Below are positions 17,906 to 30,670 of a DNA stretch of 64,000 bases, piece after piece (position 1 is the stretch's first letter; each line of letters begins with the position of its first letter). A program made the position numbers and the translations under genes. The stretch covers positions 434,001 through 498,000 of the forward strand of contig NZ_SOCR01000002.1 in assembly GCF_004364335.1 (NCBI RefSeq), in the 5' to 3' direction. This stretch comes from Pseudomonas graminis. GTDB taxonomy: Bacteria; Pseudomonadota; Gammaproteobacteria; Pseudomonadales; Pseudomonadaceae. Under the pieces are notes generated by a model, which had not been told where the DNA came from, made no database searches, and saw nothing but the letters and a program-made list of their open reading frames with translations.

Positions 17906-19132
17906 ATGCGCCGCGTCGTTATCACTGGTCTGGGCATTGTTTCCTGCTTGGGCAATGACAAAGACACCGTCTCCGCCAACTTGCGTGCAAGTCGCCCTGG
18001 CATCCGTTTCAATCCGGAATACGCCGAAATGGGTCTGCGCAGCCAGGTCTCGGGCTCTATCGATCCAAACCTGCCGCTCAAGGAACTGGTCGACCGCAAG
18101 ACCCTGCGCTTCGTCGGCCAGGCGGCGGCTTATGCCTACGTGGCCATGAAGAGTGCCGTGGAAGACTCCGGCCTGACTGAAGAGATGGTATCCAACCCGC
18201 GTACCGGTCTGATTGCCGGCTCTGGCGGTGCTTCGACCCTGAACCAGATGGAAGCGCTGGACATCCTGCGCGAGAAAGGCATCAAAAAGGTTCTGCCGTA
18301 TTACGTCACCCGCACCATGAGCAGCACGGTGTCGGCGTGTCTGGCGACGCCATTCAAGATCAAGGGCCTGAACTACTCCATCGCCTCTGCCTGCGCCACC
18401 AGTGCTCACTGCATCGGTACCGCCATGGAACAGATTCAGATGGGCAAGCAAGACATCGTCTTTGCCGGCGGTGGCGAAGAGGAGCACTGGAGCCAGTCGT
18501 TCCTGTTCGATGCCATGGGCGCACTGTCCAGCAAACGCAACGACACGCCGGAACAGGCTTCCCGTGCCTACGACGCTGATCGTGACGGTTTCGTCATCGC
18601 TGGCGGCGGCGGCATGGTGGTGGTCGAGGAGCTGGAACACGCTCTGGCCCGCGGCGCGAAGATCTACGCCGAACTGGTCGGCTACGGTGCCACGTCTGAC
18701 GGTTATGACATGGTCGCTCCGAGCGGCGAAGGCGCCATCCGCTGCATGCAGCAGGCGCTGTCCACCGTTGACGGCACCATAGACTACTTGAACACCCACG
18801 GCACCTCCACGCCGGTCGGCGACGTCAAGGAAATGGAAGGCGTGCGTGAAGTGTTCGGCGACAAAGCCCCAGCGATCAGCTCCACCAAGAGCCTGTCGGG
18901 TCACTCCCTGGGCGCCGCCGGCGTTCACGAAGCGATCTACTGCATGCTGATGATGGAAGGCAACTTCATGGCCGGTTCGGCGAACATCGACGAGCTGGAC
19001 CCAGCCGTTGCCGACATGCCGATCCTGACCAAGACCCGCGAGAACACCGAGCTGAATCTGGTGATGAGCAACAGCTTCGGCTTCGGCGGCACCAACGCCA
19101 CGCTGGTGATGAAGCGCTGGACTGGCAAGTAA
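17906..19132 (+). CDS. fabB: 3-oxoacyl-ACP synthase I
   Basis: Elongates the cis-3-decenoyl-ACP made by FabA. 408 residues starting [16 protein letters not shown]. The Cys-His-His triad is visible: Cys163 in [12 protein letters not shown], the His in [11 protein letters not shown] and the His in [15 protein letters not shown]. The ATG at 17906 directly follows fabA, and the gene ends at a strong terminator. The two genes form the classical fabAB operon. Confidence 0.98.
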   Translation: MRRVVITGLGIVSCLGNDKDTVSANLRASRPGIRFNPEYAEMGLRSQVSGSIDPNLPLKELVDRKTLRFVGQAAAYAYVAMKSAVEDSGLTEEMVSNPRTGLIAGSGGASTLNQMEALDILREKGIKKVLPYYVTRTMSSTVSACLATPFKIKGLNYSIASACATSAHCIGTAMEQIQMGKQDIVFAGGGEEEHWSQSFLFDAMGALSSKRNDTPEQASRAYDADRDGFVIAGGGGMVVVEELEHALARGAKIYAELVGYGATSDGYDMVAPSGEGAIRCMQQALSTVDGTIDYLNTHGTSTPVGDVKEMEGVREVFGDKAPAISSTKSLSGHSLGAAGVHEAIYCMLMMEGNFMAGSANIDELDPAVADMPILTKTRENTELNLVMSNSFGFGGTNATLVMKRWTGK

Positions 19133-19149
19133 TCGAGTCAGTTGCAGAC

Positions 19150-19179
19150 AAAAAAGGCGTCCTTCGGGGCGCCTTTTTT
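19150..19179 (+). terminator. Rho-independent terminator of fabAB
   Basis: AAAAAAGGCGTCC pairs with GGGCGCCTTTTTT around a TTCG tetraloop, 17 bp after the fabB stop. Confidence 0.95.
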
Positions 19180-19216
19180 ATGGCTTTTGAAATGCATTGA
19201 GTCGGGCCTGCTTTTT

Positions 19217-19310
19217 GTAGGACTGGCGTTAGCCGAGAACACGTCGGTGATCGCGCTGCAAGATTGATGACGCCCACAATGGCTCCTTCCCGGCTAAAGC
19301 CGGTCCTGCA
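19217..19310. repeat. REP-like inverted pair
   Basis: GTAGGACTGGCGTTAGCCGA pairs with TTCCCGGCTAAAGCCGGTCC. Same subclass as 5895-5985. It lies between the fabAB terminator and the pirin gene. Confidence 0.75.
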
Positions 19311-19336
19311 ATCGCACCGTCAGAGAGAGCGCCATC

Positions 19337-20200
19337 ATGCTGACCATCATCCCCCGCGCCGAAGAGGTCGAAGGCCAACCGATTCTGCGCCCCCTCCCCG
19401 CCGCGCAATGCCGCAGCGTGGGGCCCTTCGTGTTTTTCGATCACATGCTCGAAACCACCTACGCCCCCGGCACCGGCATGGACATCCGCCAGCACCCGCA
19501 CATTGGCCTGTCGACGCTGACCTACCTTTTCGAAGGCGAGATCCGACACAAGGACAGCCTCGGCAGCGATCAGTACGTCAGACCGGGCGAAGTCAGCTGG
19601 ATGACTGCCGGCAGCGCTATCGCTCACATCGAACGCACGCCCGCAGCCTTGCGCGCCAGCGGCTCTCGCCTGCATGGCCTGCAGGTCTGGCTGGCGTCGC
19701 CCAAATCCCATGAGCAAGGCGAAGGTCATTACAGCCATCACCCCGTCGCCACACTGCCGGTCAGCGACGCCATGGGCATTCGTATCCGCCTGATTGCGGG
19801 CGAAGGCTTTTGCCTGAAGTCGCCGGTGCCGGTGCTGTCGCCTACGCTTTACGCCGAGCTGCACCTGCAAACCGCGACGACCTTGCGAATCCCGGCCGAG
19901 CACGAACAGCGCGCGCTGTACGTCATCGAAGGCGACCTGCTACTGGATGGGGATCCGGTGCAGCCGCGCAGTCTGGTGGTGCTGGATGCAGACACCGAGC
20001 CGATGCTTTGTGCGGAAAGCGAATGCCACGCCGTGCTGATTGGCGGTGCGCCCCTGGATGGACCGAGAAAGATGAACTGGAATTTCGTGGCCAGCGACCC
20101 GGCGCTGATTGAACAGGCCAGGGCGAGATGGGCGGCCGGGGACTGGCCGACCGTGCCGGGGGAAGTGCAGCGGATCGAATTGCCAGTGCCGCGAAGATAG
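19337..20200 (+). CDS. Pirin family protein
   Basis: A 287-residue bicupin with the pirin N-terminal signature (FVFFDHML, HPHIGLSTLTYLFEGEI) supplying the metal-binding His residues, and a C-terminal pirin domain (LYVIEGDLLLDG). Some pirins (YhhW) have quercetinase activity and others bind regulators or enzymes, so the role is open. The ATG at 19337 gives the expected N-terminus. No operon partner; it converges on the dienelactone hydrolase gene. Confidence 0.9.
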   Translation: MLTIIPRAEEVEGQPILRPLPAAQCRSVGPFVFFDHMLETTYAPGTGMDIRQHPHIGLSTLTYLFEGEIRHKDSLGSDQYVRPGEVSWMTAGSAIAHIERTPAALRASGSRLHGLQVWLASPKSHEQGEGHYSHHPVATLPVSDAMGIRIRLIAGEGFCLKSPVPVLSPTLYAELHLQTATTLRIPAEHEQRALYVIEGDLLLDGDPVQPRSLVVLDADTEPMLCAESECHAVLIGGAPLDGPRKMNWNFVASDPALIEQARARWAAGDWPTVPGEVQRIELPVPRR

Positions 20201-20217
20201 CCGCACGGTCGCACACC

Positions 20218-20245
20218 CGGCGGGCGCCGGCTTGCTGGCGAACCG
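20218..20245. repeat. Single REP arm
   Basis: GGGCGCCGGCTTGCTGGCGA matches one arm of the REP at 3363 with two changes. No inverted partner is nearby. Located between the convergent pirin and dienelactone hydrolase genes. Confidence 0.6.
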
Positions 20246-20309
20246 TTCAGGCGAGGCAACTGCTGACAGTGGAAATCCAGGCGAGTCAGCAGTCACCCGC
20301 TTCACCTGA

Positions 20310-21035
20310 TCAGCCCGCGAACACCTCGTCCAGCAGGTTGTGCATCGAAGTAAACGCACGCTTTGAAACGGTCGGGTTGTACATCTGCACGCCAGGGTTG
20401 TTGGCGTGCGGGTCGGTGAAGGAATGGAACGCCCCACCGTAGCTCAGCAGTTGCCAGTCGACATTGGCGGCGTTCATCTCGGCCTCAAACGCCGGCAGTT
20501 GCTCTTTCGGCACCAGAGGGTCGGACGCGCCGTGCATCACCAGCACTTTGCCCTTGATGTTCTTGGCGTCGGCCGGGTTCGGCGTATCGAGGGTGCCGTG
20601 AAAGGACACCGCAGCCTTCAACGGCGCACCGGTGCGCGCCAGTTCCAGTGCGCAGCAACCGCCGAAGCAGAAGCCGAACGCCGCCAGTCGGGACGTATCA
20701 ACGGCGGCAATGGTCTGCGCAGTCAACTGATCCAGTGCGGCCTTCATGCGGGTGTTCAACAGCACACGATCATTCTTCAACGGCATCATGGCAGCCGCCG
20801 CTTCATCGCCATTGGTCGGGCGCACCTGCTGGCCATACAGATCCGCCAGCAACACCACGTAGCCTTTCGCTGCCACATCCTTGGCAATCTGCTCGGCGTC
20901 TTCGCTGACACCCATCCAGTTAGGCGCCATCACCAGACCCGGTGCGGCCTGAGCACCTTCGCTGAAGGCCAGACGACTTTCGTAGCTCACGCCGTCGATT
21001 TCATACACGACGGACTGCACGCTCACATTGCTCAT
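20310..21035 (-). CDS. Dienelactone hydrolase family protein
   Basis: A 241-residue alpha/beta hydrolase. The nucleophile is a Cys in FGFCFGGCCALE, as in dienelactone hydrolases, with Asp in MHGASDPLVP and His in YGGAFHSFTDP. It has a good ribosome site (AGGAG) and starts MSNVSVQSV. The cytosolic substrate is unknown; true carboxymethylenebutenolidase activity is not implied. It lies 78 bp downstream of htpG on the same strand and may share its transcript (PA1597/htpG order in P. aeruginosa, by recall). Confidence 0.9.
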   Translation of the reverse strand: MSNVSVQSVVYEIDGVSYESRLAFSEGAQAAPGLVMAPNWMGVSEDAEQIAKDVAAKGYVVLLADLYGQQVRPTNGDEAAAAMMPLKNDRVLLNTRMKAALDQLTAQTIAAVDTSRLAAFGFCFGGCCALELARTGAPLKAAVSFHGTLDTPNPADAKNIKGKVLVMHGASDPLVPKEQLPAFEAEMNAANVDWQLLSYGGAFHSFTDPHANNPGVQMYNPTVSKRAFTSMHNLLDEVFAG

Positions 21036-21113
21036 AGCGAACTCCTGCTGATAAGGATGGAGGGGAGTTAAATGACAAAACCCGCCGGAGCGGGTTCTGC
21101 CGTGACGCGGATG

Positions 21114-23018
21114 TTAAACCGAGAGCTCAACCAACAACTTGTTCAAACGGCGCACGTAGGCAGCCGGATCTTTCAAGCTGTCGCCGGCCGCCAGCGCAGC
21201 CTGGTCGAACAGGATGTGGGACAGATCGCCGAAGCGGTCTTCATTCTGCTCGTTGTCCAGTTTGCCGATCAGCGGGTGCGACGGGTTGAATTCGAAGATC
21301 GGCTTGGAGTCCGGCACCTTCTGACCGCTCGCTTCCAGGATCTGACGCATCTGCAGACCCAAGTCCTGCTCGCCAATTGCCAGAATCGCCGGCGAATCGG
21401 TCAGGCGGTGGGAAACCCGCACTTCACTGACGGCATCACCCAGCGCGGTTTTCAGGCGCTCGATCAGGCCTTCCTTGTCCTTGGCGACTTCTTCCTGGGC
21501 TTTCTTGTCCTCTTCGGAATCAAGCTTGCCCAGGTCCAGGTCACCGCGTGCCACGTCGACGAAACCCTTGCCGTTGAAGTCGCTCAGGTAGCTCATCAGC
21601 CACTCGTCGATACGGTCGGTCATCAACAGCACTTCAATGCCTTTCTTGCGGAAGACTTCAAGGTGCGGGCTGTTCTTGACCTGCGCGTAGCTTTCGCCAG
21701 TGAGGAAATAGATCTTGTCCTGACCTTCCTTGGCGCGCGACAGGTAGTCGGCCAACGAAACGCTCTGCTCGCCGCTGTCGTCGGAGGTCGACGCGAAGCG
21801 CAGCAGGCCGGCGATCTTCTCTTTATTGGCGAAGTCTTCGGCCGGGCCTTCTTTCAGCACCTGACCAAAGTTTTTCCAGAAGCCTTTGTATTCTTCCGGC
21901 TGGTTTTTCGCCAGCTTCTCCAGCATGTCCAGCACGCGCTTGGTCAGCGCGGACTTCATCGAATCGATGATCGGGTCTTTCTGCAGGATTTCACGGGACA
22001 CGTTCAGCGACAGGTCGTTGGAGTCGACCACGCCCTTGATGAAGCGCAGGTACAGCGGCAGGAACGATTCGGCCTGGTCCATGACGAACACACGCTGCAC
22101 GTACAGCTTCAGGCCGCGCGGTGCTTCGCGCTGGTACAGGTCGAACGGCGCGCGGGCCGGCACGTACAGCAGTGAGCTGTATTCCAGCTTGCCTTCGACC
22201 TTGTTGTGGCTCCAGCTCAGCGGGTTCTCGAAATCATGGGCGATGTGCTTGTAGAACTCCTGGTACTCCTCGTCCTTGACCTCGGTACGAGGACGGGTCC
22301 ACAGCGCGCTGGCGCGGTTGACGGTTTCCCACTCTTCGACAGGCTCGGCGTCGCCTTCGACGGGCGCCTGCTCTTTCGGCAACTGGATCGGCAGGGCGAT
22401 GTGGTCGGAGTACTTCTTGATGATGTTGCGCAGACGATAGCCGTCAGCGAACTCATCTTCGGCACTCTTGAGGTGCAGCACGATGCGTGTACCGCGATCG
22501 GCTTTCTCGAGGGTAGCGACTTCGAACTCGCCCTCGCCTTTCGAGGACCAGTGCACACCTTCGCTGGCGGGCAGGCCGGCGCGACGGGTGAACACTTCGA
22601 CCTGGTCGGCCACGATGAACGCGGAATAGAAACCGACACCGAACTGACCGATCAGGTGGGAATCTTTCTTCTGATCACCGGACAGGTTCTTCATGAAGTC
22701 GGCGGTGCCGGACTTGGCGATGGTGCCCAGATGAGTGATGACATCTTCGCGGCTCATGCCGATGCCGTTGTCTTCCAGGGTGACGGTCTTGGCGTCCTTG
22801 TCGTAGCTGACACGGATCTTCAGCTCGGCGCCGCCTTCCAGCAGCTCAGGCTTGGACAGCGCCTCGAAGCGCAGCTTGTCCACCGCGTCAGACGCGTTGG
22901 AGATCAGCTCGCGAAGGAAGATTTCCTTGTTCGAGTACAGCGAATGGATCATGAGGTGCAGCAGCTGCTTCACCTCGGTCTGGAAGCCCAGGGTTTCCTT
23001 TTGAGTTTCCACACTCAT
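21114..23018 (-). CDS. htpG: Molecular chaperone HtpG (Hsp90)
   Basis: ATP-dependent Hsp90 chaperone, cytosolic dimer. 634 residues from [17 protein letters not shown]. The GHKL ATPase domain shows [16 protein letters not shown] and [13 protein letters not shown]; middle and C-terminal domains are full length. The frame is open to 23045, but homologues begin at the internal ATG at 23018. A heat-shock-type promoter is visible upstream at 23101-23130. Confidence 0.98.
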   Translation of the reverse strand: MSVETQKETLGFQTEVKQLLHLMIHSLYSNKEIFLRELISNASDAVDKLRFEALSKPELLEGGAELKIRVSYDKDAKTVTLEDNGIGMSREDVITHLGTIAKSGTADFMKNLSGDQKKDSHLIGQFGVGFYSAFIVADQVEVFTRRAGLPASEGVHWSSKGEGEFEVATLEKADRGTRIVLHLKSAEDEFADGYRLRNIIKKYSDHIALPIQLPKEQAPVEGDAEPVEEWETVNRASALWTRPRTEVKDEEYQEFYKHIAHDFENPLSWSHNKVEGKLEYSSLLYVPARAPFDLYQREAPRGLKLYVQRVFVMDQAESFLPLYLRFIKGVVDSNDLSLNVSREILQKDPIIDSMKSALTKRVLDMLEKLAKNQPEEYKGFWKNFGQVLKEGPAEDFANKEKIAGLLRFASTSDDSGEQSVSLADYLSRAKEGQDKIYFLTGESYAQVKNSPHLEVFRKKGIEVLLMTDRIDEWLMSYLSDFNGKGFVDVARGDLDLGKLDSEEDKKAQEEVAKDKEGLIERLKTALGDAVSEVRVSHRLTDSPAILAIGEQDLGLQMRQILEASGQKVPDSKPIFEFNPSHPLIGKLDNEQNEDRFGDLSHILFDQAALAAGDSLKDPAAYVRRLNKLLVELSV

Positions 23019-23100
23019 GGTCATCAAACTCCAATCAGTCCACACAAATAGGGGTAGCTGCTCGAAACGCCGAGGGCGGCTCCGAGCAACGGGTTGTCAT

Positions 23101-23130
23101 CAAGGTGGGGGCTGGAGAGGCAATTTCAAG
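23101..23130 (-). promoter_or_regulatory. Sigma-32 (RpoH) type promoter of htpG
   Basis: On the minus strand CTTGAAA (-35), about 12 bp, then CCCCCACCT (-10). The E. coli sigma-32 consensus is CTTGAAA - 11 to 16 bp - CCCCATNT. It ends about 80 bp before the htpG ATG, a reasonable leader for a heat-shock gene. Confidence 0.7.
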
Positions 23131-23285
23131 GGACGGGCTTGCTGTCGGTGAAGAATCTTCCTCCTCGGAAAATCTTCAGGCCGCAGATATGTTTCCTGAC
23201 GACGGCACATAAGCGAGTGATCACCTCTGCTCGGCTGAGTTGTTACGCCACTGAGACGCTTATGTATTTATCCCGCCGGTACATG

Positions 23286-23313
23286 GAACTAACCTTATAA
23301 CCAAAGGCTCGAA
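23286..23313 (+). promoter_or_regulatory. Candidate AlgU/RpoE-type promoter
   Basis: GAACTA at 23286-23291, a 17-bp spacer, and TCGAA at 23309-23313. This fits the extracytoplasmic sigma consensus GAACTT - N16/17 - TCNNA. It lies 33 bp before the small lipoprotein ATG, with a GGAG ribosome site in between. Identified by eye. Confidence 0.5.
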
Positions 23314-23345
23314 GGCACGTTGATGACCAATAAGGAGAAACACCC

Positions 23346-23597
23346 ATGCGTAAATCTTTAGCTATTGCCCTCATGCTTTCTGCCACTCTGGGCCTCGCCG
23401 CCTGTGACAAAAAATCCGAAGATAAACAGCAAGATGCAAACAAGGCTGCCGAGCAGTCGCAAGAATCGATGCAAAAAGCGCAAGACAAAGTGAACGACGC
23501 TGCCAAAGAAAGTCAGGAAGCCGCTCAAAAGAACGCTGAAGCCGCTCAAGAGCGCGCGAAAGAAGCGAACCAGGCAGCACCTGCAACTAAGCAGTAA
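23346..23597 (+). CDS. Small coiled-coil lipoprotein
   Basis: An 83-residue protein. The signal peptide MRKSLAIALMLSATLGLAAC ends in lipobox LAAC with the lipidated Cys20. The mature part is an Ala/Lys/Glu/Gln-rich helix with heptad spacing, like small OprI/Lpp-type lipoproteins, but no C-terminal Lys of the Lpp type is present. It stands alone with its own candidate envelope-stress promoter and terminator, and is likely a cell-envelope stress protein. Function not known. Confidence 0.8.
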   Translation: MRKSLAIALMLSATLGLAACDKKSEDKQQDANKAAEQSQESMQKAQDKVNDAAKESQEAAQKNAEAAQERAKEANQAAPATKQ

Positions 23598-23615
23598 GTT
23601 TCCAGAGTTTCAAAA

Positions 23616-23645
23616 AACAAAGCCCGCATTTAGCGGGCTTTGCTT
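23616..23645 (+). terminator. Rho-independent terminator of the lipoprotein gene
   Basis: AAAGCCCGC - ATTTA - GCGGGCTTT followed by GCTTTG; also usable from the opposite strand by brnQ. Confidence 0.85.
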
Positions 23646-23716
23646 TGTGTATCAAATAATCAACTCTGCTTCAGAATGATCGGCGCATTGCTTTCACAGC
23701 GCGCCGACCTGCCTCC

Positions 23717-25030
23717 TCAGGCCAGCGCTTCGCCGCGCTTGCCCAGCACGCGATCCACCACGAACGCGGCGAACAGCGTGATCAGGGACGGGATCAGCCA
23801 GGCCAGGCCTTGCTCGCTCAGCGGCAGATGAGCCAGCGCATCCGGCAGGTACACACCCAGCGCAGAACCCTTGACCGCATCGACTGCACCGATCAGGAAC
23901 GCCACCAGCATGACCGGCGCGACGACCCGCCCCTGCTCATGCCAGAAATCTTTGCAGAAGCTCAACGCCACCAGCGCAATACACGGCGGATAGATTGCGG
24001 TCAGCACCGGAATAGAGAACTGGATCAGCTTGGTCAGGCCCAGGTTGGAGACCAACAGCGAAAACGCCGCCAGTAGGATCACCAGCGTCTTGTAGGAGAG
24101 CGGCAGCACGCGGCTGAAATACTCGGCGCAGGCGCAGGTCAGGCCAACCGCGGTCACCAGACAGGCCAGCGAGATCAGCACGGCGAGGAAGCTGCTGCCC
24201 AGGGTGCCGAAGGTATGCTGGACGTACGCGTGCAACACGGCGGCGCCATTGGTTGCACCGGCGGCAACGGCATGGCTGTCCGAGCCCAGACGGAACAGGC
24301 TGATGTAGACCAGCGCCAGACCGACACCGGCGATCAGGCCGGCAATGATGGCGTAGCGAGTGATTAACCGAGGTGACTCGACACCGCGCGAGCGAATCGC
24401 GTTGACGATGACGATGCCGAAAACCAGCGCGCCCAGGGTGTCCATGGTCAGGTAGCCGTTGATGAATCCCTGGGAAAACGGCGCCGCGACATAGGCAGGT
24501 TCGGCGATGCCGACCTCCCCTGCCGGCAGGACAAACGCGGCGATGCCGAGGATGGCCAGAGCGATGATCTTCAGCGGCGCGAGGAAACGGCCCACGGTGT
24601 CGAGCAATCGGCCCGGATAAAGAGAGATCCAGAACACCAGCACGAAATAGACCAGGCTGTAGAGGAACAGCGCGAGCGGGCTTTCACCGGTCAGCGGGGC
24701 CAGGCCGACTTCAAACGACACCGTCGCAGTGCGCGGCGTGGCGAACAGCGGGCCCACGGACAGGTAGCAGACGGCGGCCAGAACAGTCCCGGCGACCTTG
24801 CCGATCGGACTGCTCAACGCGTCCATCGCGCCGCCGACCTTGGCAAGCGCGATGACGGTCACCACCGGAAGGCCGACTGCCGTGACCAGAAAGCCCAGAG
24901 CGGCCATCCATACGTTGGGGCCGGCCTGAAGGCCTACGATCGGGGGGAAGATGATATTGCCGGCGCCGACGAACAGCGCAAATGTCATGAAACCCAGTGC
25001 CAGAATGTCCTGGCCTTTCAACACTTTCAT
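23717..25030 (-). CDS. brnQ: Branched-chain amino acid transporter (BrnQ/BraB family)
   Basis: A 437-residue cation-coupled Leu/Ile/Val carrier with about twelve membrane segments. It starts [20 protein letters not shown] and has the N-terminal family signature [11 protein letters not shown] and the [13 protein letters not shown] segment. The open frame extends to 25156, but the internal ATG at 25030 matches the family. Its place between the htpG region and sucD matches braB (PA1590) in P. aeruginosa by recalled synteny. Confidence 0.92.
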   Translation of the reverse strand: MKVLKGQDILALGFMTFALFVGAGNIIFPPIVGLQAGPNVWMAALGFLVTAVGLPVVTVIALAKVGGAMDALSSPIGKVAGTVLAAVCYLSVGPLFATPRTATVSFEVGLAPLTGESPLALFLYSLVYFVLVFWISLYPGRLLDTVGRFLAPLKIIALAILGIAAFVLPAGEVGIAEPAYVAAPFSQGFINGYLTMDTLGALVFGIVIVNAIRSRGVESPRLITRYAIIAGLIAGVGLALVYISLFRLGSDSHAVAAGATNGAAVLHAYVQHTFGTLGSSFLAVLISLACLVTAVGLTCACAEYFSRVLPLSYKTLVILLAAFSLLVSNLGLTKLIQFSIPVLTAIYPPCIALVALSFCKDFWHEQGRVVAPVMLVAFLIGAVDAVKGSALGVYLPDALAHLPLSEQGLAWLIPSLITLFAAFVVDRVLGKRGEALA

Positions 25031-25295
25031 TAAGGAAACCACACTGCTGAATCGGAATTGAGAAGAGGATTTCCCTGAGGGTGGGGGAAATGCTGCCCGC
25101 CCTTTTAAGACAGACCCTGAGCGCGCCGCCACTCCTTGTGGGAGCCGACTGCACAAAACGGCGGGTAGCCTACCCTATTTGGCGCACCGATACAGGGCGG
25201 TGCGACCGCTGAACGCACGTTCGTGTCGCATATCAGAAATGTCTTACAGGATTAGGGCCATAGGCATCCGCTCAGACCAGCGGGTCAGGCCCCTG

Positions 25296-25394
25296 CACGA
25301 TCCATTGCAGGAGCGCGCTTTCCCGCGAACTGCGCTGGATCATCTTACGGGTGTGATGCTGACCCTCCGCGTTCGCCAGCAAGCCGGCTCCTAC
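25296..25394. repeat. Composite REP arms in the brnQ-sucD gap
   Basis: A single arm TTCGCCAGCAAGCCGGCTCC (from 25372, ending CTAC) and, before it, GCAGGAGCGCGCTTTCCCGC, which resembles the REP subclass at 48401. The two arms belong to different subclasses. The remaining DNA of 25031-25521 holds only the brnQ upstream region and the sucD terminator. Confidence 0.65.
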
Positions 25395-25470
25395 GATTTG
25401 TTAGCGCGGGTGGCCTTAGAGCGGACACTGAAATCGCCTGCCCACTGGCAAACCGAGACGCCAGAAACGC

Positions 25471-25494
25471 AAAAGCCACCCGAAGGTGGCTTTT
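25471..25494 (-). terminator. Rho-independent terminator of the suc operon
   Basis: AAAAGCCACC - CGAA - GGTGGCTTTT, 28 bp beyond the sucD stop; symmetrical, so it could also stop transcripts from the other direction. Confidence 0.9.
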
Positions 25495-25521
25495 GTTGAT
25501 CAGGCAGTAAGACGAGGGCGA

Positions 25522-26408
25522 TTAAGCCTTCTTCACTTCCCAACCGGTCAGCTCAGCCAGGGCTTTGCCGATGTCTGCCAGCGAACGCACGGTTTTGACG
25601 CCTGCGTCTTGCAGTGCAGCGAATTTCTCGTCTGCAGTGCCTTTGCCGCCAGAGATGATCGCGCCCGCATGGCCCATGCGCTTGCCCGGAGGAGCAGTCA
25701 CACCAGCGATGTAGGAAACGACTGGCTTGGTCACGTGTGCCTTGATGTAGGCAGCCGCTTCTTCTTCAGCCGAACCGCCGATCTCGCCGATCATGACGAT
25801 CGCTTCGGTCTTCGGGTCATCCTGGAACAGCTTGAGGATATCGATGAAGTTCGAACCCGGAATCGGGTCACCACCGATGCCGACGCAAGTCGACTGACCG
25901 AAACCTGCGTCAGTGGTCTGCTTCACAGCTTCGTAAGTCAGGGTGCCGGAACGCGACACGATACCGACTTTGCCTGGCAAGTGAATGTGACCTGGCATGA
26001 TGCCAATCTTGCACTCGCCCGGCGTGATGACGCCTGGGCAGTTAGGGCCGATCAGGACCACACCCAGTTCGTCACACTTGACCTTGGCTTCGAGCATGTC
26101 GATGGTCGGGATGCCTTCGGTGATGCAGACGATCAGCTTGATGCCGCCGAACGCTGCTTCAAGGATGGAATCCTTGCAGAACGGAGCCGGAACGTAGATG
26201 ACCGATGCGGTTGCGCCGGTTTTTTCCACTGCTTCGGACACAGTGTTGAACACTGGCAGGTTCAGGTGCGTGGTGCCGCCCTTGCCTGGGGTCACGCCGC
26301 CAACCATTTTGGTGCCGTAGGCAATGGCTTGCTCGGAGTGGAAGGTACCCTGGGAGCCGGTGAAGCCCTGGCAGATAACCTTGGTGTCTTTATTGATCAG
26401 GACGCTCA

Positions 26409-26409
<1 letters not shown>
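25522..26409 (-). CDS. sucD: Succinyl-CoA synthetase alpha subunit
   Basis: Alpha subunit of the TCA enzyme that makes succinate and ATP/GTP from succinyl-CoA. 295 residues. CoA-binding Rossmann domain at the N-terminus ([14 protein letters not shown]); the phosphorylated His is in [17 protein letters not shown]. The start overlaps the sucC stop by one base (TAATG), so translation is coupled. Last gene before the terminator. Confidence 0.98.
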
Positions 26410-27575
<1,166 letters not shown>

Positions 27576-27774
27576 GCTTATTACCGTCTTCGTTAGGTAC
27601 TGCGCATTCGGTGCTGCTCGTCAAAGCGTGCCGCACCACCTGTGACCGCTTCTCCCGGAGAACGCAAATCAGGCATGAAGCCTGTCCTGCGCTGCCGGGA
27701 GTTCGAGTCCAACGGACCTTCCGCGGTAAGCCCTGCGAGCAGGGCCTACGACGGGCGGACCGTCGTGGTTATCT

Positions 27775-29375
<1,601 letters not shown>

Positions 29376-29383
29376 TCCTTGAA

Positions 29384-30628
29384 TCAGATGTCCAGCAACA
29401 GACGCGCCGGGTCTTCCAGCAGGTTCTTGATGGTCACCAGGAACGTTACGGCTTCTTTGCCGTCGATCAGGCGGTGATCGTAGGACAGCGCCAGATACAT
29501 CATCGGACGGATGACGACCTGACCGTTGATCGCCATAGGACGCTGCAGAATATTGTGCATGCCCAGGATGGCCGCTTGCGGCGGGTTGACGATCGGGGTC
29601 GACATCATCGAACCGAAAGTACCACCGTTGGTGATGGTGAAGGTACCGCCAGTCATCTCGTCGATGGAGAGCTTACCGTCACGGGCTTTCTTGCCGAAGG
29701 TGGCGATGCCGCCTTCGATTTCAGCCAGGCTCATCTGCTCGGCGTTGCGCAGCACCGGAACCACCAGGCCGCGATCACTCGACACGGCAACGCCGACGTC
29801 GGCATAACCGTGGTAGACGATGTCGGTGCCGTCGATCGAGGCGTTGACGGCCGGGTAGCGTTTCAGCGCTTCGGTCGCTGCCTTGACGAAGAACGACATG
29901 AAGCCCAGGCGTACGCCGTTGTGGGACTTCTCGAACAGGTCCTTGTACTTCGAGCGCAGCGCCATGACTTCGGTCATGTCGACTTCGTTGAAGGTGGTCA
30001 GCATCGCCATGTTCGACTGAGCTTCGACCAGACGCTCGGCAACCTTGGCGCGCAGACGGGTCATCGGCACGCGCTTCTCGGTGCGGTCGCCAACGGCAGC
30101 CACAGGAGCAGCGGCGGCAGCAGGCTTGGCGGCAGGTGCAGCGGCCGGAGCGGACTTCTTCGCTTCGATGGCAGCAACAACATCTTCCTTGGTCACACGG
30201 CCGTCTTTGCCAGTGCCTTTGACGCTGGACAGGTTGATGCCGTTTTCTTCGGCCAGCTTGCGGGCAGCGGGAGCGCCAATGGCGTCTTCGTCACCAGAAG
30301 CAGCGGCAGGTGCAGCGGCAGCCTGGGCAGGTGCAGCAGCGGCAGCCGGCGCTGGAGCCGATGCAGCGGCAGCAGGAGCGGCAGCAGCGCTGCCCTCTTC
30401 GATCGAGCCCAGCAGCTGGTTCGACAGGACAGTGGCGCCCTCTTCGGCAACGATTGCGCCCAGTACGCCGTCAGCTTCGGCCAATACTTCCAGCACGACC
30501 TTGTCGGTTTCGATATCAACGATCAGGTCATCACGCTTGACGGCGTCGCCCGGTTTTTTGTGCCATGTGGCAACGGTGCCGTCGGCAACGGATTCCGGGA
30601 AAGAGGGGGCTTTGATCTCAATAGCCAT
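29384..30628 (-). CDS. sucB: 2-oxoglutarate dehydrogenase E2 (dihydrolipoyl succinyltransferase)
   Basis: Core of the 2-oxoglutarate dehydrogenase complex; moves the succinyl group to CoA. 414 residues. Single lipoyl domain with Lys43 in [11 protein letters not shown], an Ala/Pro-rich linker (about 80-110), peripheral subunit-binding domain (about 113-150), and catalytic domain with His385 and Asp389 in [11 protein letters not shown]. It lies 42 bp after sucA. Confidence 0.98.
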   Translation of the reverse strand: MAIEIKAPSFPESVADGTVATWHKKPGDAVKRDDLIVDIETDKVVLEVLAEADGVLGAIVAEEGATVLSNQLLGSIEEGSAAAAPAAAASAPAPAAAAAPAQAAAAPAAASGDEDAIGAPAARKLAEENGINLSSVKGTGKDGRVTKEDVVAAIEAKKSAPAAAPAAKPAAAAAPVAAVGDRTEKRVPMTRLRAKVAERLVEAQSNMAMLTTFNEVDMTEVMALRSKYKDLFEKSHNGVRLGFMSFFVKAATEALKRYPAVNASIDGTDIVYHGYADVGVAVSSDRGLVVPVLRNAEQMSLAEIEGGIATFGKKARDGKLSIDEMTGGTFTITNGGTFGSMMSTPIVNPPQAAILGMHNILQRPMAINGQVVIRPMMYLALSYDHRLIDGKEAVTFLVTIKNLLEDPARLLLDI

Positions 30629-30670
30629 TATCTGTAATTCCTTTAATTCGGTTTCTAGTGCGCGAAGGCG

